Assembly: GCF_024808255.1 (NCBI RefSeq)
Contig: NZ_JANTYS010000007.1
Coordinates: 62,001 to 126,000, forward strand
Reading direction: 5' to 3'
Source of the DNA: Mucilaginibacter dorajii
Lineage (GTDB): Bacteria > Bacteroidota > Bacteroidia > Sphingobacteriales > Sphingobacteriaceae
DNA: 64,000 bases
Below the pieces are notes generated by a model. That model saw only the letters and a list, made by a program, of their open reading frames with translations, did not search any database and had not been told where the DNA came from. Both the position numbers and the translations under genes were made by a program. Each line of letters begins with the position of its first letter. Positions within the stretch are counted from its first letter, which is position 1. Below, piece by piece: positions 44,470 through 53,600 of this stretch.

Positions 44470-45960
44470 TCAATGCTCCAGGTTACCTTCGTTCAACGGA
44501 TATTGGAAAAGAAGCCGAATATTACTGTACGCCGCCGAATTGATTGTCCAGTAATCCTTTTTAAATGCTTTTTCCCTTACGGCATGTGCGGTCATTACGT
44601 CTTTAGCTTTCCCGGTACGCAACAGGTCAAACCAGCGGTGGTTTTCAAAAGCCAACTCTACCTGCCGCTCATGGGCTATAGCATCGCGAAAAGCGGCCTG
44701 GTTCGAAACATCCAGCGCGGGATCGGCATTTCCTATAGATTTATCTTCCAAACCGGCACGCTCCCTTACCAGGTTTAGATATTTAAAAGCATCGCCACCT
44801 GCAAAACCCTGTTCGTTAAGGCATTCGGCCAGCATCAGGTAAACATCAGCATACCTGTAAACCGGGAAATCATTAGCTGTTACCCCCTGCACCGCACTTT
44901 TACTCACATACTTTTTAATGAAGGGTAAATCAAAACCATACTCGTCAGATGTAAAATCAACTAACGACGCATCTTTACGGTTATCACCATCTTCATAAGC
45001 ATTTATCAAATCCTGGGTGGGGATGTTCCAGCCATTTTGAGCGTTGTTACCTATGTAGTAACCGGTAATATCATTATCATAATAATCCCATGGAATAAAT
45101 GTATCCACAAAATCGCTCCCCAGGCCGTTATTACCCTCCTGGTACTGGATCTCAAAGATCGATTCGGGGCCGTTTTTCTTTGTGATATCAAAGTTATCGG
45201 CATAATCGGCATTTAAGCGGTATACGTTAGATGCTATAACCGCACGCAGGAGCGGTATGGCCAGGTCGAACTTCTTTTGGGTCATGTATACCTCGGCAAG
45301 CATGGTTTCGGCGGTACCTTTGGTCACCCGGCCCTTATCGGCAGCGCTGGGGTAGCTAACCGGTAATTTGGTTACGGCTGCCTGCGCATCGGCAATAATA
45401 GAAGTATAAATATTAGCCGCCGCGGTTTTGGTCGCTATTTTATAGGCATCCCCTACCGATTGCACCTCGGTAAGCACCAGTGGGATATCGCCAAACATGC
45501 GTACCAGGTTAAAATAGTTAAAGGCTCTTAAAAACAAGGCCTGTCCGGCTATGGTATCGGCAGCCGCGGCAGGCAGGTTTGCGGCAGGCAAACGCCCCAG
45601 GATCACGTTGCAACGGCCTATATCGGTATACCCCGATTCGAAAAAGGCGGCAACCATATCATTGTTATTCAGTTCCCGAAATTCATCTATTTCCATTTTA
45701 TTGGTTCCTGACTGGTCGTAGGGGTCATATTCATAAGAGGTATTATCTGACCGCATTTCGCCCAGTGCCCAAAACGTGCCATTATATAAACCCTGCAGTG
45801 GCGCATATGCGCCATTTACGGCCTGTTTAAACTGGGCAGTTGTTTTATAAAAATTGGTTGTATTTTGAGTAACGGTAGGTTGAAGGTCAAGGTAATCCTT
45901 TTTACACCCGGCTATACCAAACGCGGCAAGGATTAAAAAGAGGTATGTAATTTTTTTCAT
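44470..45960 (-). CDS. SusD/RagB family nutrient-binding lipoprotein
   Basis: The protein is 496 residues from ATG 45960 (MKKITYLFLILAAFGIAGC), with a lipobox Cys at residue 19. Typical SusD features: KKDYLDLQP after the Cys, NGAYAPLQGLYNG, the TPR-like helices with ALFLRAFNYFNLVRMFGDIPLVL, and near the C-terminus VYRYADVYLMLAECLNEQG followed by LNLVRERAGL and HERQVELAFENHRWFDLLRTGKA. It is surface-exposed, capping the SusC channel and binding glycan. It starts 54 bp after susC. Confidence 0.96.
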   Translation of the reverse strand: MKKITYLFLILAAFGIAGCKKDYLDLQPTVTQNTTNFYKTTAQFKQAVNGAYAPLQGLYNGTFWALGEMRSDNTSYEYDPYDQSGTNKMEIDEFRELNNNDMVAAFFESGYTDIGRCNVILGRLPAANLPAAAADTIAGQALFLRAFNYFNLVRMFGDIPLVLTEVQSVGDAYKIATKTAAANIYTSIIADAQAAVTKLPVSYPSAADKGRVTKGTAETMLAEVYMTQKKFDLAIPLLRAVIASNVYRLNADYADNFDITKKNGPESIFEIQYQEGNNGLGSDFVDTFIPWDYYDNDITGYYIGNNAQNGWNIPTQDLINAYEDGDNRKDASLVDFTSDEYGFDLPFIKKYVSKSAVQGVTANDFPVYRYADVYLMLAECLNEQGFAGGDAFKYLNLVRERAGLEDKSIGNADPALDVSNQAAFRDAIAHERQVELAFENHRWFDLLRTGKAKDVMTAHAVREKAFKKDYWTINSAAYSNIRLLFQYPLNEGNLEH

Positions 45961-46013
45961 GTCGTCAGTTGTTATCAGTTGATTTAACAATAGTCATTTT
46001 TGCATCATTTGCC

Positions 46014-49000
46014 TTAAAATGTAACATTGCAGCCCACTGTGTAAACAGCAGAAACGGGGTAAGCATTGAAGTTTACATTTGGCGAAAGCGACCGGTTGCC
46101 CTGCTGGCCATCAATGCCAACTTCGGGGTTGCCACCTTTATAGCCTGTAATTAAAATGGCGTTTTGCGCGCTTACATAAACCCTGAAGTTTTTGCTGAAC
46201 CTGGTTTTAAAGTTGTACCCCAGATCGATGTTTTTAACTGTTAAATAAGAGTTGTTCTCTACCCAGTACGATGGATAATAATCCCGTGCCAGGTTGGTGT
46301 TTGACGAGGTTGTTGGTAATAAACCCGCGCCCGGCTGCTGTGGCGAGCGCCACCGTTGGATCACCGATTGCTCTACATTGAAAATACCATCTAAATTGGT
46401 GGTAAACTGCTTATACATATCAAACACATGCCCGCCAACCGAGCCCGCGGTAATGATATTCAGATCAAATTTTTTGTAGCTAAAGTGATTGTTAAAGCCA
46501 AAGGTAAACTGTGCCCATGGATTGCCGATATTGGTTTGATCCTTGCCGTCAATTACACCGTCGCCATTAACATCTTTGTACCTTACGTTACCAACTGTTT
46601 CGCCGTCAAAATGGGGATATTTATCAAGCTCGGCCTGGTTTTGAAAAATCCCTTCAAAAATATAACCATAAAACTGACCTAAAGGCAAGCCTACTTTGGT
46701 AATACTGGTTGGGTTGTCATTGGCAGGCGCATCATATATATATGGCGTTGGCCCCAGGCTGATCACCTTGTTACGGTTAAAGGAGATATTCAGATCTGAC
46801 GACCAGTTAAACTCGCGGCTTACAATATTTTTGGTGGTTAAGGTAAATTCCCATCCCCTGTTACGCACGTTGCCAACATTTGATAACGCCCCGCCAAAAC
46901 CAGATACGATAGGTACCGGGATGTATTGCAGCAACCTTTGTGTATAACGGTTATAAAATTCGGCAATTAAATAAATACGCCCTTTAAGCAGGGAAACATC
47001 CATACCTATATCCAGCTGCCTGGTGGTTTCCCAGCCTAACTCTGTATTGCCAATGCCGTTTAAAGCAGCGCCGGGTGCCAAAGTGCCATTAAACGTGTAG
47101 TTACTTTGATCAACCGCGGCTATATAGTCGTAATTACCCACGTTATTATTACCCGCAAGGCCATAGCTGCCAGTAAATTTTACCTGGTCGATAGCTTCTG
47201 TTTTAGGAAAAAAAGATTCATCAGAGATACGCCAGCCCGCCGATACCGAAGGGAACGTACCCCAGCGATGGCCGGGGGCAAACCTTGACGAGCCATCCCG
47301 ACGGATAGAAGCACTCAATAAATATTTATCCTTATATGCATAATTTACCCTGCCTATTAATGATAATAAGCGCCATTCCTCGTCATTAGCGCTGGCCGTA
47401 ACTATAGTTGCCTTATCAACGGAGCGGATGGCGTCATCGGCAAAGCCGGTTCCATAGGTTAAACGGTTATGAGAAATTTCCTGCTGGATAGAGTAATCGG
47501 CAAGTACGGTTAACGTATGATTGCCAAATGTTTTTTTGTAATTGATGCTGTTTTCATTAAGCCAGTTAAATGAGCTTGATGAATTGAACGAGCCAACAGC
47601 TTTAACCTGCGTTCCATCTTTATTAGGGACGCGGAAACCACCCAGGAACGATGGCCGGAAATAATCGCCGGTGCTGTTTTGATAGTCAACCCCAAAAGTC
47701 GACCTGATATCTAAACCTTTAATTACCTGCCAGTTTACATAGGTGTTGGCAAGCGTACGAAACTGGGTGTATTTATTGGTAGTGTTCACCAGCTCGCTCA
47801 CCGGGTTGGCATTTAAAGCCGTGCCCGCTACGTTTTCATTACCTGCCGAGCCTACCACATTGGTATAAGAGCCGTCGGGCTGCTTTACCGGCGTAAGCGG
47901 ACTTTCAAGATATGCCTGGCTTAATACCCCCTGGTCAAAATGGCCATCTGTTTGCTGCAAATTGCGCAGGCTGTAGGTAGGCGCTATGCTTAGGCCAGCG
48001 GTTACGTTTTTAACAACATCGGCATCAATGTTTGCCTTTAACGAATATCTTTTAAAACCGGTATTCAACACCGTTCCCTGCTGATCAAAATACCCTAATG
48101 AAAACAGTGACCTTACTTTATCTGTACCATTAGCCACTGTAACATCATAATTTTGCATGGGCGCGTTGCGTGTTACCGCTTCAAACCAATCGGTACCCTT
48201 ACCCAATGCTTTTGGATTTCTGAATACTACCGGCACCTGGCTCATATCAAAAGGCTTACCCGCGGCTGCATCAGCATCCTGTAAGGCCTCAATTCGCCAT
48301 TGGGCATATTGTTCGGCAGTCATCATTTTTAATTTACTGCGCGACAGGATGGTTTGTACGCCGGTAGATGTATTTACCGTAACGCTCGACTCGCCCTTTT
48401 TTGCTCTTTTAGTGGTGATCAATATTACACCATTTGAACCCCTTGAGCCATAAATGGCTGTAGATGCGGCGTCCTTAAGTACGCTGATACTTTCAATATC
48501 ATCGGGATTAATAGTGCTTATCGGATTTGAATACTGATCAAAACCCGGTGAAAGCGGAAAGCCATCAACCACATATAATGGATCATCGCCCGCGCCAATG
48601 GAACCCGCACCACGAATGTTTACAGATACACCGCCACCGGGCGTTCCGGTAACCTGGTTTACGGTAACGCCGGCAAGCTGGCCGGCAAGTTTCAGGTCGA
48701 TACTGGCGGCCTTGATCTCTTTAATGTTGGCCATTTTTACTGTACCTACAGCGCCGGTAACATTCTTCCGCTCCTGGTTACCATAACCAATTACCACTAC
48801 TTCACTTAGCTGTTTATTGTCTTCGTCAAGTACAATATTAATAGTGGTACGTTTATTAACCGGCTCCTCTTTGGCTTTAAAGCCTATAAATTTGAACACC
48901 AGTACGGCGTTATCATCCACCTGGATAGCATATTTTCCGTTGGCATCGCTTATAGCGCCGATGTTAGTTCCCTTAATAGTTACACTTACGCCTGGCAAAG

Positions 49001-49427
49001 GCTGGTTGGTAGCATCAAGTACCTGGCCGGTAACGGTAATTTTATCGGCCACAATCACCTTCTCTTCTTTCTTATTTACAATAATGGTTTTGTTGTCAAT
49101 AGTATAGGTAAGGGGCTCGTCTTTAAAACATTCACGCAGTGCTTCTTCAATACTGGCATTTTTTAGCGATAGCGTAATGGGTTTAGCCTGTTTAATTTCT
49201 TTGTACTTGTAAAAAAAGCTGTAGCCACTTTGCTTTTCAATGGCGGTAAATACTTTTTCGATAGCCGTATTATCGGTGTTTAACGTGATGGTTTGAGAGA
49301 AACTCTTAGCACTAAGTTGTAAACAGCCAATAGTAATCAGAAGTGCCGTTAATTTCATTGTCAGAAACAGTTTTGAGGTTGCGTTTTTGGGCGCATAAAA
49401 TACTTTAGCCCTAAAGTTTATTTGCAT
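46014..49427 (-). CDS. SusC/RagA TonB-linked outer membrane transporter with STN domain
   Basis: This 1137-residue protein has a signal peptide around residues 24-45 (MKLTALLITIGCLQLSAKSFSQ); a start at M24 is possible. An STN domain follows (TITLNTDNTAIEKVFTAIEKQSGYSFFYKYKEI), then a carboxypeptidase-regulatory-like domain (VTGQVLDATNQPLPGVSVTIKGTNIGAISDANGKYAIQV), the plug with SEVVVIGYG and VDGFPL, SusC repeats, and a 22-strand-type barrel. The STN domain is the part that talks to FecR-type anti-sigma factors, which fits the fecR and ECF sigma genes upstream. It imports oligosaccharides bound by SusD. Confidence 0.96.
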   Translation of the reverse strand: MQINFRAKVFYAPKNATSKLFLTMKLTALLITIGCLQLSAKSFSQTITLNTDNTAIEKVFTAIEKQSGYSFFYKYKEIKQAKPITLSLKNASIEEALRECFKDEPLTYTIDNKTIIVNKKEEKVIVADKITVTGQVLDATNQPLPGVSVTIKGTNIGAISDANGKYAIQVDDNAVLVFKFIGFKAKEEPVNKRTTINIVLDEDNKQLSEVVVIGYGNQERKNVTGAVGTVKMANIKEIKAASIDLKLAGQLAGVTVNQVTGTPGGGVSVNIRGAGSIGAGDDPLYVVDGFPLSPGFDQYSNPISTINPDDIESISVLKDAASTAIYGSRGSNGVILITTKRAKKGESSVTVNTSTGVQTILSRSKLKMMTAEQYAQWRIEALQDADAAAGKPFDMSQVPVVFRNPKALGKGTDWFEAVTRNAPMQNYDVTVANGTDKVRSLFSLGYFDQQGTVLNTGFKRYSLKANIDADVVKNVTAGLSIAPTYSLRNLQQTDGHFDQGVLSQAYLESPLTPVKQPDGSYTNVVGSAGNENVAGTALNANPVSELVNTTNKYTQFRTLANTYVNWQVIKGLDIRSTFGVDYQNSTGDYFRPSFLGGFRVPNKDGTQVKAVGSFNSSSSFNWLNENSINYKKTFGNHTLTVLADYSIQQEISHNRLTYGTGFADDAIRSVDKATIVTASANDEEWRLLSLIGRVNYAYKDKYLLSASIRRDGSSRFAPGHRWGTFPSVSAGWRISDESFFPKTEAIDQVKFTGSYGLAGNNNVGNYDYIAAVDQSNYTFNGTLAPGAALNGIGNTELGWETTRQLDIGMDVSLLKGRIYLIAEFYNRYTQRLLQYIPVPIVSGFGGALSNVGNVRNRGWEFTLTTKNIVSREFNWSSDLNISFNRNKVISLGPTPYIYDAPANDNPTSITKVGLPLGQFYGYIFEGIFQNQAELDKYPHFDGETVGNVRYKDVNGDGVIDGKDQTNIGNPWAQFTFGFNNHFSYKKFDLNIITAGSVGGHVFDMYKQFTTNLDGIFNVEQSVIQRWRSPQQPGAGLLPTTSSNTNLARDYYPSYWVENNSYLTVKNIDLGYNFKTRFSKNFRVYVSAQNAILITGYKGGNPEVGIDGQQGNRSLSPNVNFNAYPVSAVYTVGCNVTF

Positions 49428-49494
49428 AACTTCGTTGTGTTTGGGTTAATGATCTGTTAAGGAAACTCAGGAAAAACCTTACCCATACATTTTG

Positions 49495-49526
49495 GCCGGA
49501 AGTATTGCAGTACTTCCGGCTTTTTT
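49495..49526. terminator. Strong hairpin between fecR and susC
   Basis: GCCGGAAGTA, six-base loop, TACTTCCGGC, then TTTTTT on the plus strand. The genes on both sides are read from the minus strand, where the run is on the 5' side of the hairpin. It would therefore terminate antisense transcription or act as an RNA structure rather than a normal terminator. Confidence 0.65.
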
Positions 49527-49624
49527 ATGGGCAAGGTGGCAGTAGGTATTAGTGGAGATGTAGGGTTTCTTTCATAGGTAGATGATTATCCGGTTAATGT
49601 AAATGTTATTAAACTGGGATATGG

Positions 49625-50788
49625 TTAAGGTGAAACGGTTATCTTTTTATCTTCAACTTTAAAGTGCACATGACTAAGTTCAAGTATGTGCAGTACCCGC
49701 GATAGTTTGGCGCTTCGTTCAATCCGGCCTACAAACTCATCATCAGATATTTTGCCTTCATAAACAACCTGCATATCATACCAGCGCGAAAGTTGTTTCA
49801 TGACATCCAGGATGCTGGCACGGTTAAATTCAAAATAACCATTTTTCCAGGCTACAAACTTTTCGGCTTCCACATCAACAACATTGATATGGCTGTCTTT
49901 AACAATCCCCTGCTGATCGGGCTTCAGCATGCTGCTGCGGCCACCTGCGGTTAACTGTACCGATCCTTCAAGCAATGTGGTTTTAATGGCATCTTCATCA
50001 TTATAAGCCATAATGTTAAAGTGGGTACCCAATACTTTTACATTTAAGTCGTTAACACTCACTTTAAATGGCTTTTGAGGGTTTTTAGCAACCTCAAAAT
50101 AAGCTTCGCCGGTTAACTGAACGTTACGCTCGTTACCGGCAAATGATGTGGGATATTTTAAGGATGATGCCGCGTTAAGCCAAACCTTACTGCCATCGGG
50201 CAATATTACCTGGTACTGGCCTCCCCGGGGGGTGCTGATGGTATTATAGGTTACCGGGCCATTTGACGAGGCTGTGTTTCCACCGTCAACGGTATAGATC
50301 AACTGGCCATCCGCCGTTTTTTGAACACTAATGTTTCCATTTTTGGCAATGGTGCCGACTCTCGCGGAATCGAGCACCACTTTTTCGCCGTTATCTAAGG
50401 TTAGGACTGCGTCATTTTTGCCGGGGTCTGCATCGTGCTTAACCGGGACTTTATTAACCGCCGTAACCGGAAGTTGTGCAGGGTACTTAAGGCTATAATA
50501 AAGCCCGGCACCAACGATTGCCAGTAAAATGGCAGCCGCGGCGGTAACCCTGTAAAAAATACCATAAAGAGCTTTAGGGTCGGGCTGTTCTTGCGATTGT
50601 TGAATCCCCGAATACAAACGTTGCAACATCCTGTCTTCCAGTTGCTGCTTTACTCCCATCATCTCTTCATCCCAGTTTGTATCTTCCTGCAAACGGTCAA
50701 ATAGTTCTAACAGCAGTTGTTCTTCCTCTACAGAAGCCTGCCCGTTTAGATACTTTTGAATTAATCGCCTGAATTCCTGCTTTTGCAC
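49625..50788 (-). CDS. FecR-family anti-sigma regulator
   Basis: The protein is about 387 residues from GTG 50788 (VQKQEFRRLIQKYLNGQASVEEEQLL). The longest frame starts with TTG at 50839, and no ATG is available nearby. It has an N-terminal cytoplasmic sigma-binding segment and one transmembrane helix (residues about 80-101). The periplasmic FecR domain contains TISTPRGGQYQVILPDGSKVWLNAASSLKYP and REVQLTGEAYFEVAK-type sequence, and a C-terminal DUF4974 domain ends the protein (ILDVMKQLSRWYDMQVVYEG). It transmits substrate occupancy of SusC to the ECF sigma factor 240 bp upstream. Confidence 0.93.
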   Translation of the reverse strand: MQKQEFRRLIQKYLNGQASVEEEQLLLELFDRLQEDTNWDEEMMGVKQQLEDRMLQRLYSGIQQSQEQPDPKALYGIFYRVTAAAAILLAIVGAGLYYSLKYPAQLPVTAVNKVPVKHDADPGKNDAVLTLDNGEKVVLDSARVGTIAKNGNISVQKTADGQLIYTVDGGNTASSNGPVTYNTISTPRGGQYQVILPDGSKVWLNAASSLKYPTSFAGNERNVQLTGEAYFEVAKNPQKPFKVSVNDLNVKVLGTHFNIMAYNDEDAIKTTLLEGSVQLTAGGRSSMLKPDQQGIVKDSHINVVDVEAEKFVAWKNGYFEFNRASILDVMKQLSRWYDMQVVYEGKISDDEFVGRIERSAKLSRVLHILELSHVHFKVEDKKITVSP

Positions 50789-50861
50789 AACCTGGTTATT
50801 TATAGTGAGAGTAAAAAAATGAGGGTATCCCCTACCCAAAGTTTAAAAATATTATTTCCCC

Positions 50862-50995
50862 GCAAAGATCGCCGAGGCGCAAAGCCTGGTGTGGCGTTAA
50901 TTAAGTTTTTTTGCTTTAAAGATTGTTAAATTTCATCTTTTATCAGCAGTTCATTTTCATGTACACTTTTTGCGTTTTAGCGATCTTTGCGAGAA
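50862..50995. repeat. Inverted repeat between ECF sigma and fecR
   Basis: CGCAAAGATCGCCGAGGCGC at 50862-50881 and GCGTTTTAGCGATCTTTGCG at about 50971-50992 are inverted relatives. This type of GCAAAGATCGC repeat is common near Bacteroidota genes. Confidence 0.65.
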
Positions 50996-51031
50996 ATCTA
51001 CTTTAAGTGGCTAATATAAAGCTTGCTTATA

Positions 51032-51610
51032 TTACCACAGCAGTAAAAGTGCCATCTGCAGTAAAAAGAAACTACCCAATGAGGTGCGCAACTGCCTTAG
51101 CGCTTTGGTCAAATGATTTTCGACCGTTTTGGTGGAGATGTTTAGCCGGGAAGCTATTTGTTTGTGGCTTAAGTAATCTTCGCGGCTTAGTTTATAAACT
51201 TCGCGGCATTTATCGGGCAGGGTACTTACTACCAGGCTTACCCGGGCCATTAGTTCCTTATATTCTATATTCTCGTATTCGGCGGGTGTTTGCAGGCATT
51301 CAAACAGCCTGTCGAAAACATCGGCGGTTACCCTGCCATTCTTAACCTGGCGATACACCTCGTACCGGGTGGCGGCATATAAATAGGCTTTCAGAGAAAC
51401 ATTTATTTCAATGTTATCGCGGTTGTTCCATAGTTTGATGAAAAGCTCCTGAATGATGTCCTCACAAGCCAGCTTATCCTTTAACACATTATATGCTGAT
51501 AGATAAAGCTGCTGCCAGTATTTTCTGTAGATGGCCGCCAAAGCAGTTTCATCGCCCAATTGTAATTGTGCAATCAATTCAACATCGCTTATGGCTACCT
51601 TGTTGGTCAT
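51032..51610 (-). CDS. ECF sigma factor of the FecR/Sus signalling type
   Basis: The protein is 192 residues from ATG 51610 (MTNKVAISDVELIAQLQLGD); an ATG at 51631 adds 7 residues. Region 2 reads YWQQLYLSAYNVLKDKLACEDIIQELFIKLWNNRD. Region 4 has HKQIASRLNISTKTVENHLTKALRQLRTSLG, the form typical of the Bacteroides expansion ECF family. It ends in a hydrophobic FFLLQMALLLLW. It is the first gene of the locus; with FecR and the STN-type SusC it forms a complete trans-envelope induction circuit for the downstream hydrolases. Confidence 0.93.
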   Translation of the reverse strand: MTNKVAISDVELIAQLQLGDETALAAIYRKYWQQLYLSAYNVLKDKLACEDIIQELFIKLWNNRDNIEINVSLKAYLYAATRYEVYRQVKNGRVTADVFDRLFECLQTPAEYENIEYKELMARVSLVVSTLPDKCREVYKLSREDYLSHKQIASRLNISTKTVENHLTKALRQLRTSLGSFFLLQMALLLLW

Positions 51611-51753
51611 ATTAAAGCAGGAGGTTAACATACCACAGGGCTAAATTTAGTAAATATTAACTAAATGTTTAATATTAGTTTATCATTATTTGATATTTAG
51701 TAGCTTTTTTGTCGATAAGTATCGCTTTTTTCTCATTTATTCTCCATAATTTA

Positions 51754-52461
51754 TCATTTGGCATCATGAAAAATAATGCCCATACTACGGCGCCGGCCAG
51801 CGGTAATTTCGCCGATGCCGTGCTTCATATTAACCCGGTGATAACCCTTGCTGCCCTTTGCCGGCCTAAAGCTGGTGGTGAACAAAACCATATCGCCCTT
51901 GGCAGGTTTAAGCACCATCGCCCGCGATTGCTCACGCGGCTTTTGCTCTATCAAAATAAACTCACCACCCTCATAATCAACACCCGGCTCATCCAAAATA
52001 AATACCGATTGGATGGGAAAAAACACCTCACCATACAAATCCTGGTGCATGGCGTTGTAGCCGCCTTTGGCGTATTGTAATATGAGCGGCGTTGGGCGTA
52101 ATTGCTCCTGATTATGGCAGTGCTGTAACAATTCATCCAACGTAGCTGCAAACCGGGTTTCCTTACTTAATAGTTCCATCCAGTTGTTGGCTACCGGTGC
52201 AAGGCGCGGATATATACTCTCCCTAAGTTGTTGTATCAGCCCCGGCAGCGGGTATTTGAAATATTTATATTCACCGCGGCCGTAATTGTGGCGTTCCATT
52301 ATTACGGTTTTGCGATATAGCTGATCGTCAGGATATTGAGCCGTAAGGCTATCGCATTCATCGGCAGTTAAAACAGTTTTAACTATGGTGTAACCCTTGT
52401 TGTCCAGATCGACCTTGATATCTGCCCAGTTTAAATTTTTTATTCTTTCCTTGATCTCCAT
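51754..52461 (-). CDS. 2OG-Fe(II) oxygenase, putative alkylation-repair partner
   Basis: This 235-residue protein has the double-stranded beta-helix iron triad: H139 and D141 in MHQDLYGE, the distal His in MKHG (H214), and the 2-oxoglutarate arginine about ten residues later (R224 in GRRR). PLPGLIQQLRESIYPRLAPVANNWM and GDMVLFTTSFRPAKGSKGYHRVNMKHG are family features of the COG3826 group. It is cytosolic. The gene starts 4 bp after the AraC/methyltransferase gene, an Ada-like pairing that suggests AlkB-like nucleic-acid demethylation. Hydroxylation of a protein or small molecule is equally possible. Confidence 0.85.
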   Translation of the reverse strand: MEIKERIKNLNWADIKVDLDNKGYTIVKTVLTADECDSLTAQYPDDQLYRKTVIMERHNYGRGEYKYFKYPLPGLIQQLRESIYPRLAPVANNWMELLSKETRFAATLDELLQHCHNQEQLRPTPLILQYAKGGYNAMHQDLYGEVFFPIQSVFILDEPGVDYEGGEFILIEQKPREQSRAMVLKPAKGDMVLFTTSFRPAKGSKGYHRVNMKHGIGEITAGRRRSMGIIFHDAK

Positions 52462-52465
52462 AAAA

Positions 52466-53323
52466 TTACATTGAAACAGGTTGATTAACTAAGGCAGCTT
52501 CCCAGCCTATGATGGCCGATTTACGGGTTGATCCCCAATGATATTGACCCGATTCGCCAGTTGCCCGGATCACCCTATGGCAGGGGATCAAAAATGCTAC
52601 CGGGTTCGCACCTATCGCACTGCCTACCGCCCTGCTGGCATTTGGCGACTGGATAGTCTGGGAGATATCGCCGTAGCTGCACAGGCCTCCCATGGGTATT
52701 TTAAGCAGTGCTTCCCAAACCTTTAGCTGAAAGCTACTGCCTTTTAAATGCAATTTTATCGCCGGTAACTGCGACCAATCCTTTTTAAAAATATGCAAAA
52801 TATCCTGTTGCAGCATATCAACCACCTGGGTATAAGCTGCGTTAGGGAAGTGTAATTTAAGCTGATCCAAAGCATCGGCATGATCATCGGCAAAGGCCAT
52901 ATAGCAAATACCTTTAGGGGTTGATGCCACAATGATATTCCCGAACGGGCTTTGGGCGAAACTATAGTTGATACTGAGCTCTTTGCCTCCGTTTTTATAC
53001 TCGGCAGGGGTCATACCTTCTATATTGATAAACAGGTCGTGAAGCCGACCAGTTCCGGACAGGCCTGTTTCATAAGCGGTATCAAACAAGGTGGCCTGCT
53101 TGTCTTTCAGGATTCCTTTGGCATAATCCAAACTCAGGTATTGTAAAAACTTTTTGGGGCTGATGCCTACCCAATCGGTAAACAGCCGCTGAAAATGGAA
53201 GGGGCTAAGGTTTACCTTTTCAGCTACCTCATCTAAATTGGGCTGACTTTTAAAGTTGAGTTTTATGTAGTTTATCGCCTCGGCAATACGGTCGTAATTG
53301 ATATTTTCCTGTGTGTTCATCAT
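52466..53323 (-). CDS. AraC-type regulator fused to methylated-DNA--cysteine S-methyltransferase (Ada-like)
   Basis: This 285-residue protein has an N-terminal AraC helix-turn-helix pair (residues 10-110: LDEVAEKVNLSPFHFQRLFTDWVGISPKKFLQY, then LFDTAYETGLSGTGRLHDLFINIEGMTPAEYK). A C-terminal O6-methylguanine methyltransferase domain carries the acceptor Cys248 in IPCHRV and the recognition helix around SRAVGSAIGANP. The N-terminal Ada zinc domain that senses methylphosphotriesters is absent. Direct repair of O6-alkylguanine is expected, with regulation of the neighbouring oxygenase inferred. M2 is an alternative start. Confidence 0.93.
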   Translation of the reverse strand: MMNTQENINYDRIAEAINYIKLNFKSQPNLDEVAEKVNLSPFHFQRLFTDWVGISPKKFLQYLSLDYAKGILKDKQATLFDTAYETGLSGTGRLHDLFINIEGMTPAEYKNGGKELSINYSFAQSPFGNIIVASTPKGICYMAFADDHADALDQLKLHFPNAAYTQVVDMLQQDILHIFKKDWSQLPAIKLHLKGSSFQLKVWEALLKIPMGGLCSYGDISQTIQSPNASRAVGSAIGANPVAFLIPCHRVIRATGESGQYHWGSTRKSAIIGWEAALVNQPVSM

Positions 53324-53393
53324 GTTGTTTGTTATTTACACTACAAATGTAGGCTGATGTTGAATGTGATAAAACCCGGAACTTGCGGAGATT

Positions 53394-53600
53394 AGGAGCA
53401 GCCTCACCTAAATCCTCTCCAAAGGAGAGGACTTTGAAAATCATATCCAAGAGCCTCACTTCTCCGAAAGAAAGAGTTTAAAAAGTTAAAAATCCCCCCC
53501 TACAAATCAAAAGTCCTCTCCTTTGGAGAGGATTATTCGTTTTTTTACTTTTTGTTTTTTGCACTCATGAAAGCTGCGCTATTTAGGTGAGGCTCCTCCT
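53394..53600. repeat. Nested inverted repeat overlapping the antiporter gene end
   Basis: Outer arms AGGAGCAGCCTCACCTAAAT (53394-53413) and the inverted copy (53581-53600, one mismatch) enclose a second inverted pair built on CCTCTCCAAAGGAGAGGACT. The right outer arm contains the stop codon of the antiporter gene. Confidence 0.88.

Noticed and set aside
51709-52080. 123-codon plus-strand frame opposite the 2OG oxygenase
   Set aside because: It is antisense to a gene with clear iron-binding and 2-oxoglutarate motifs.
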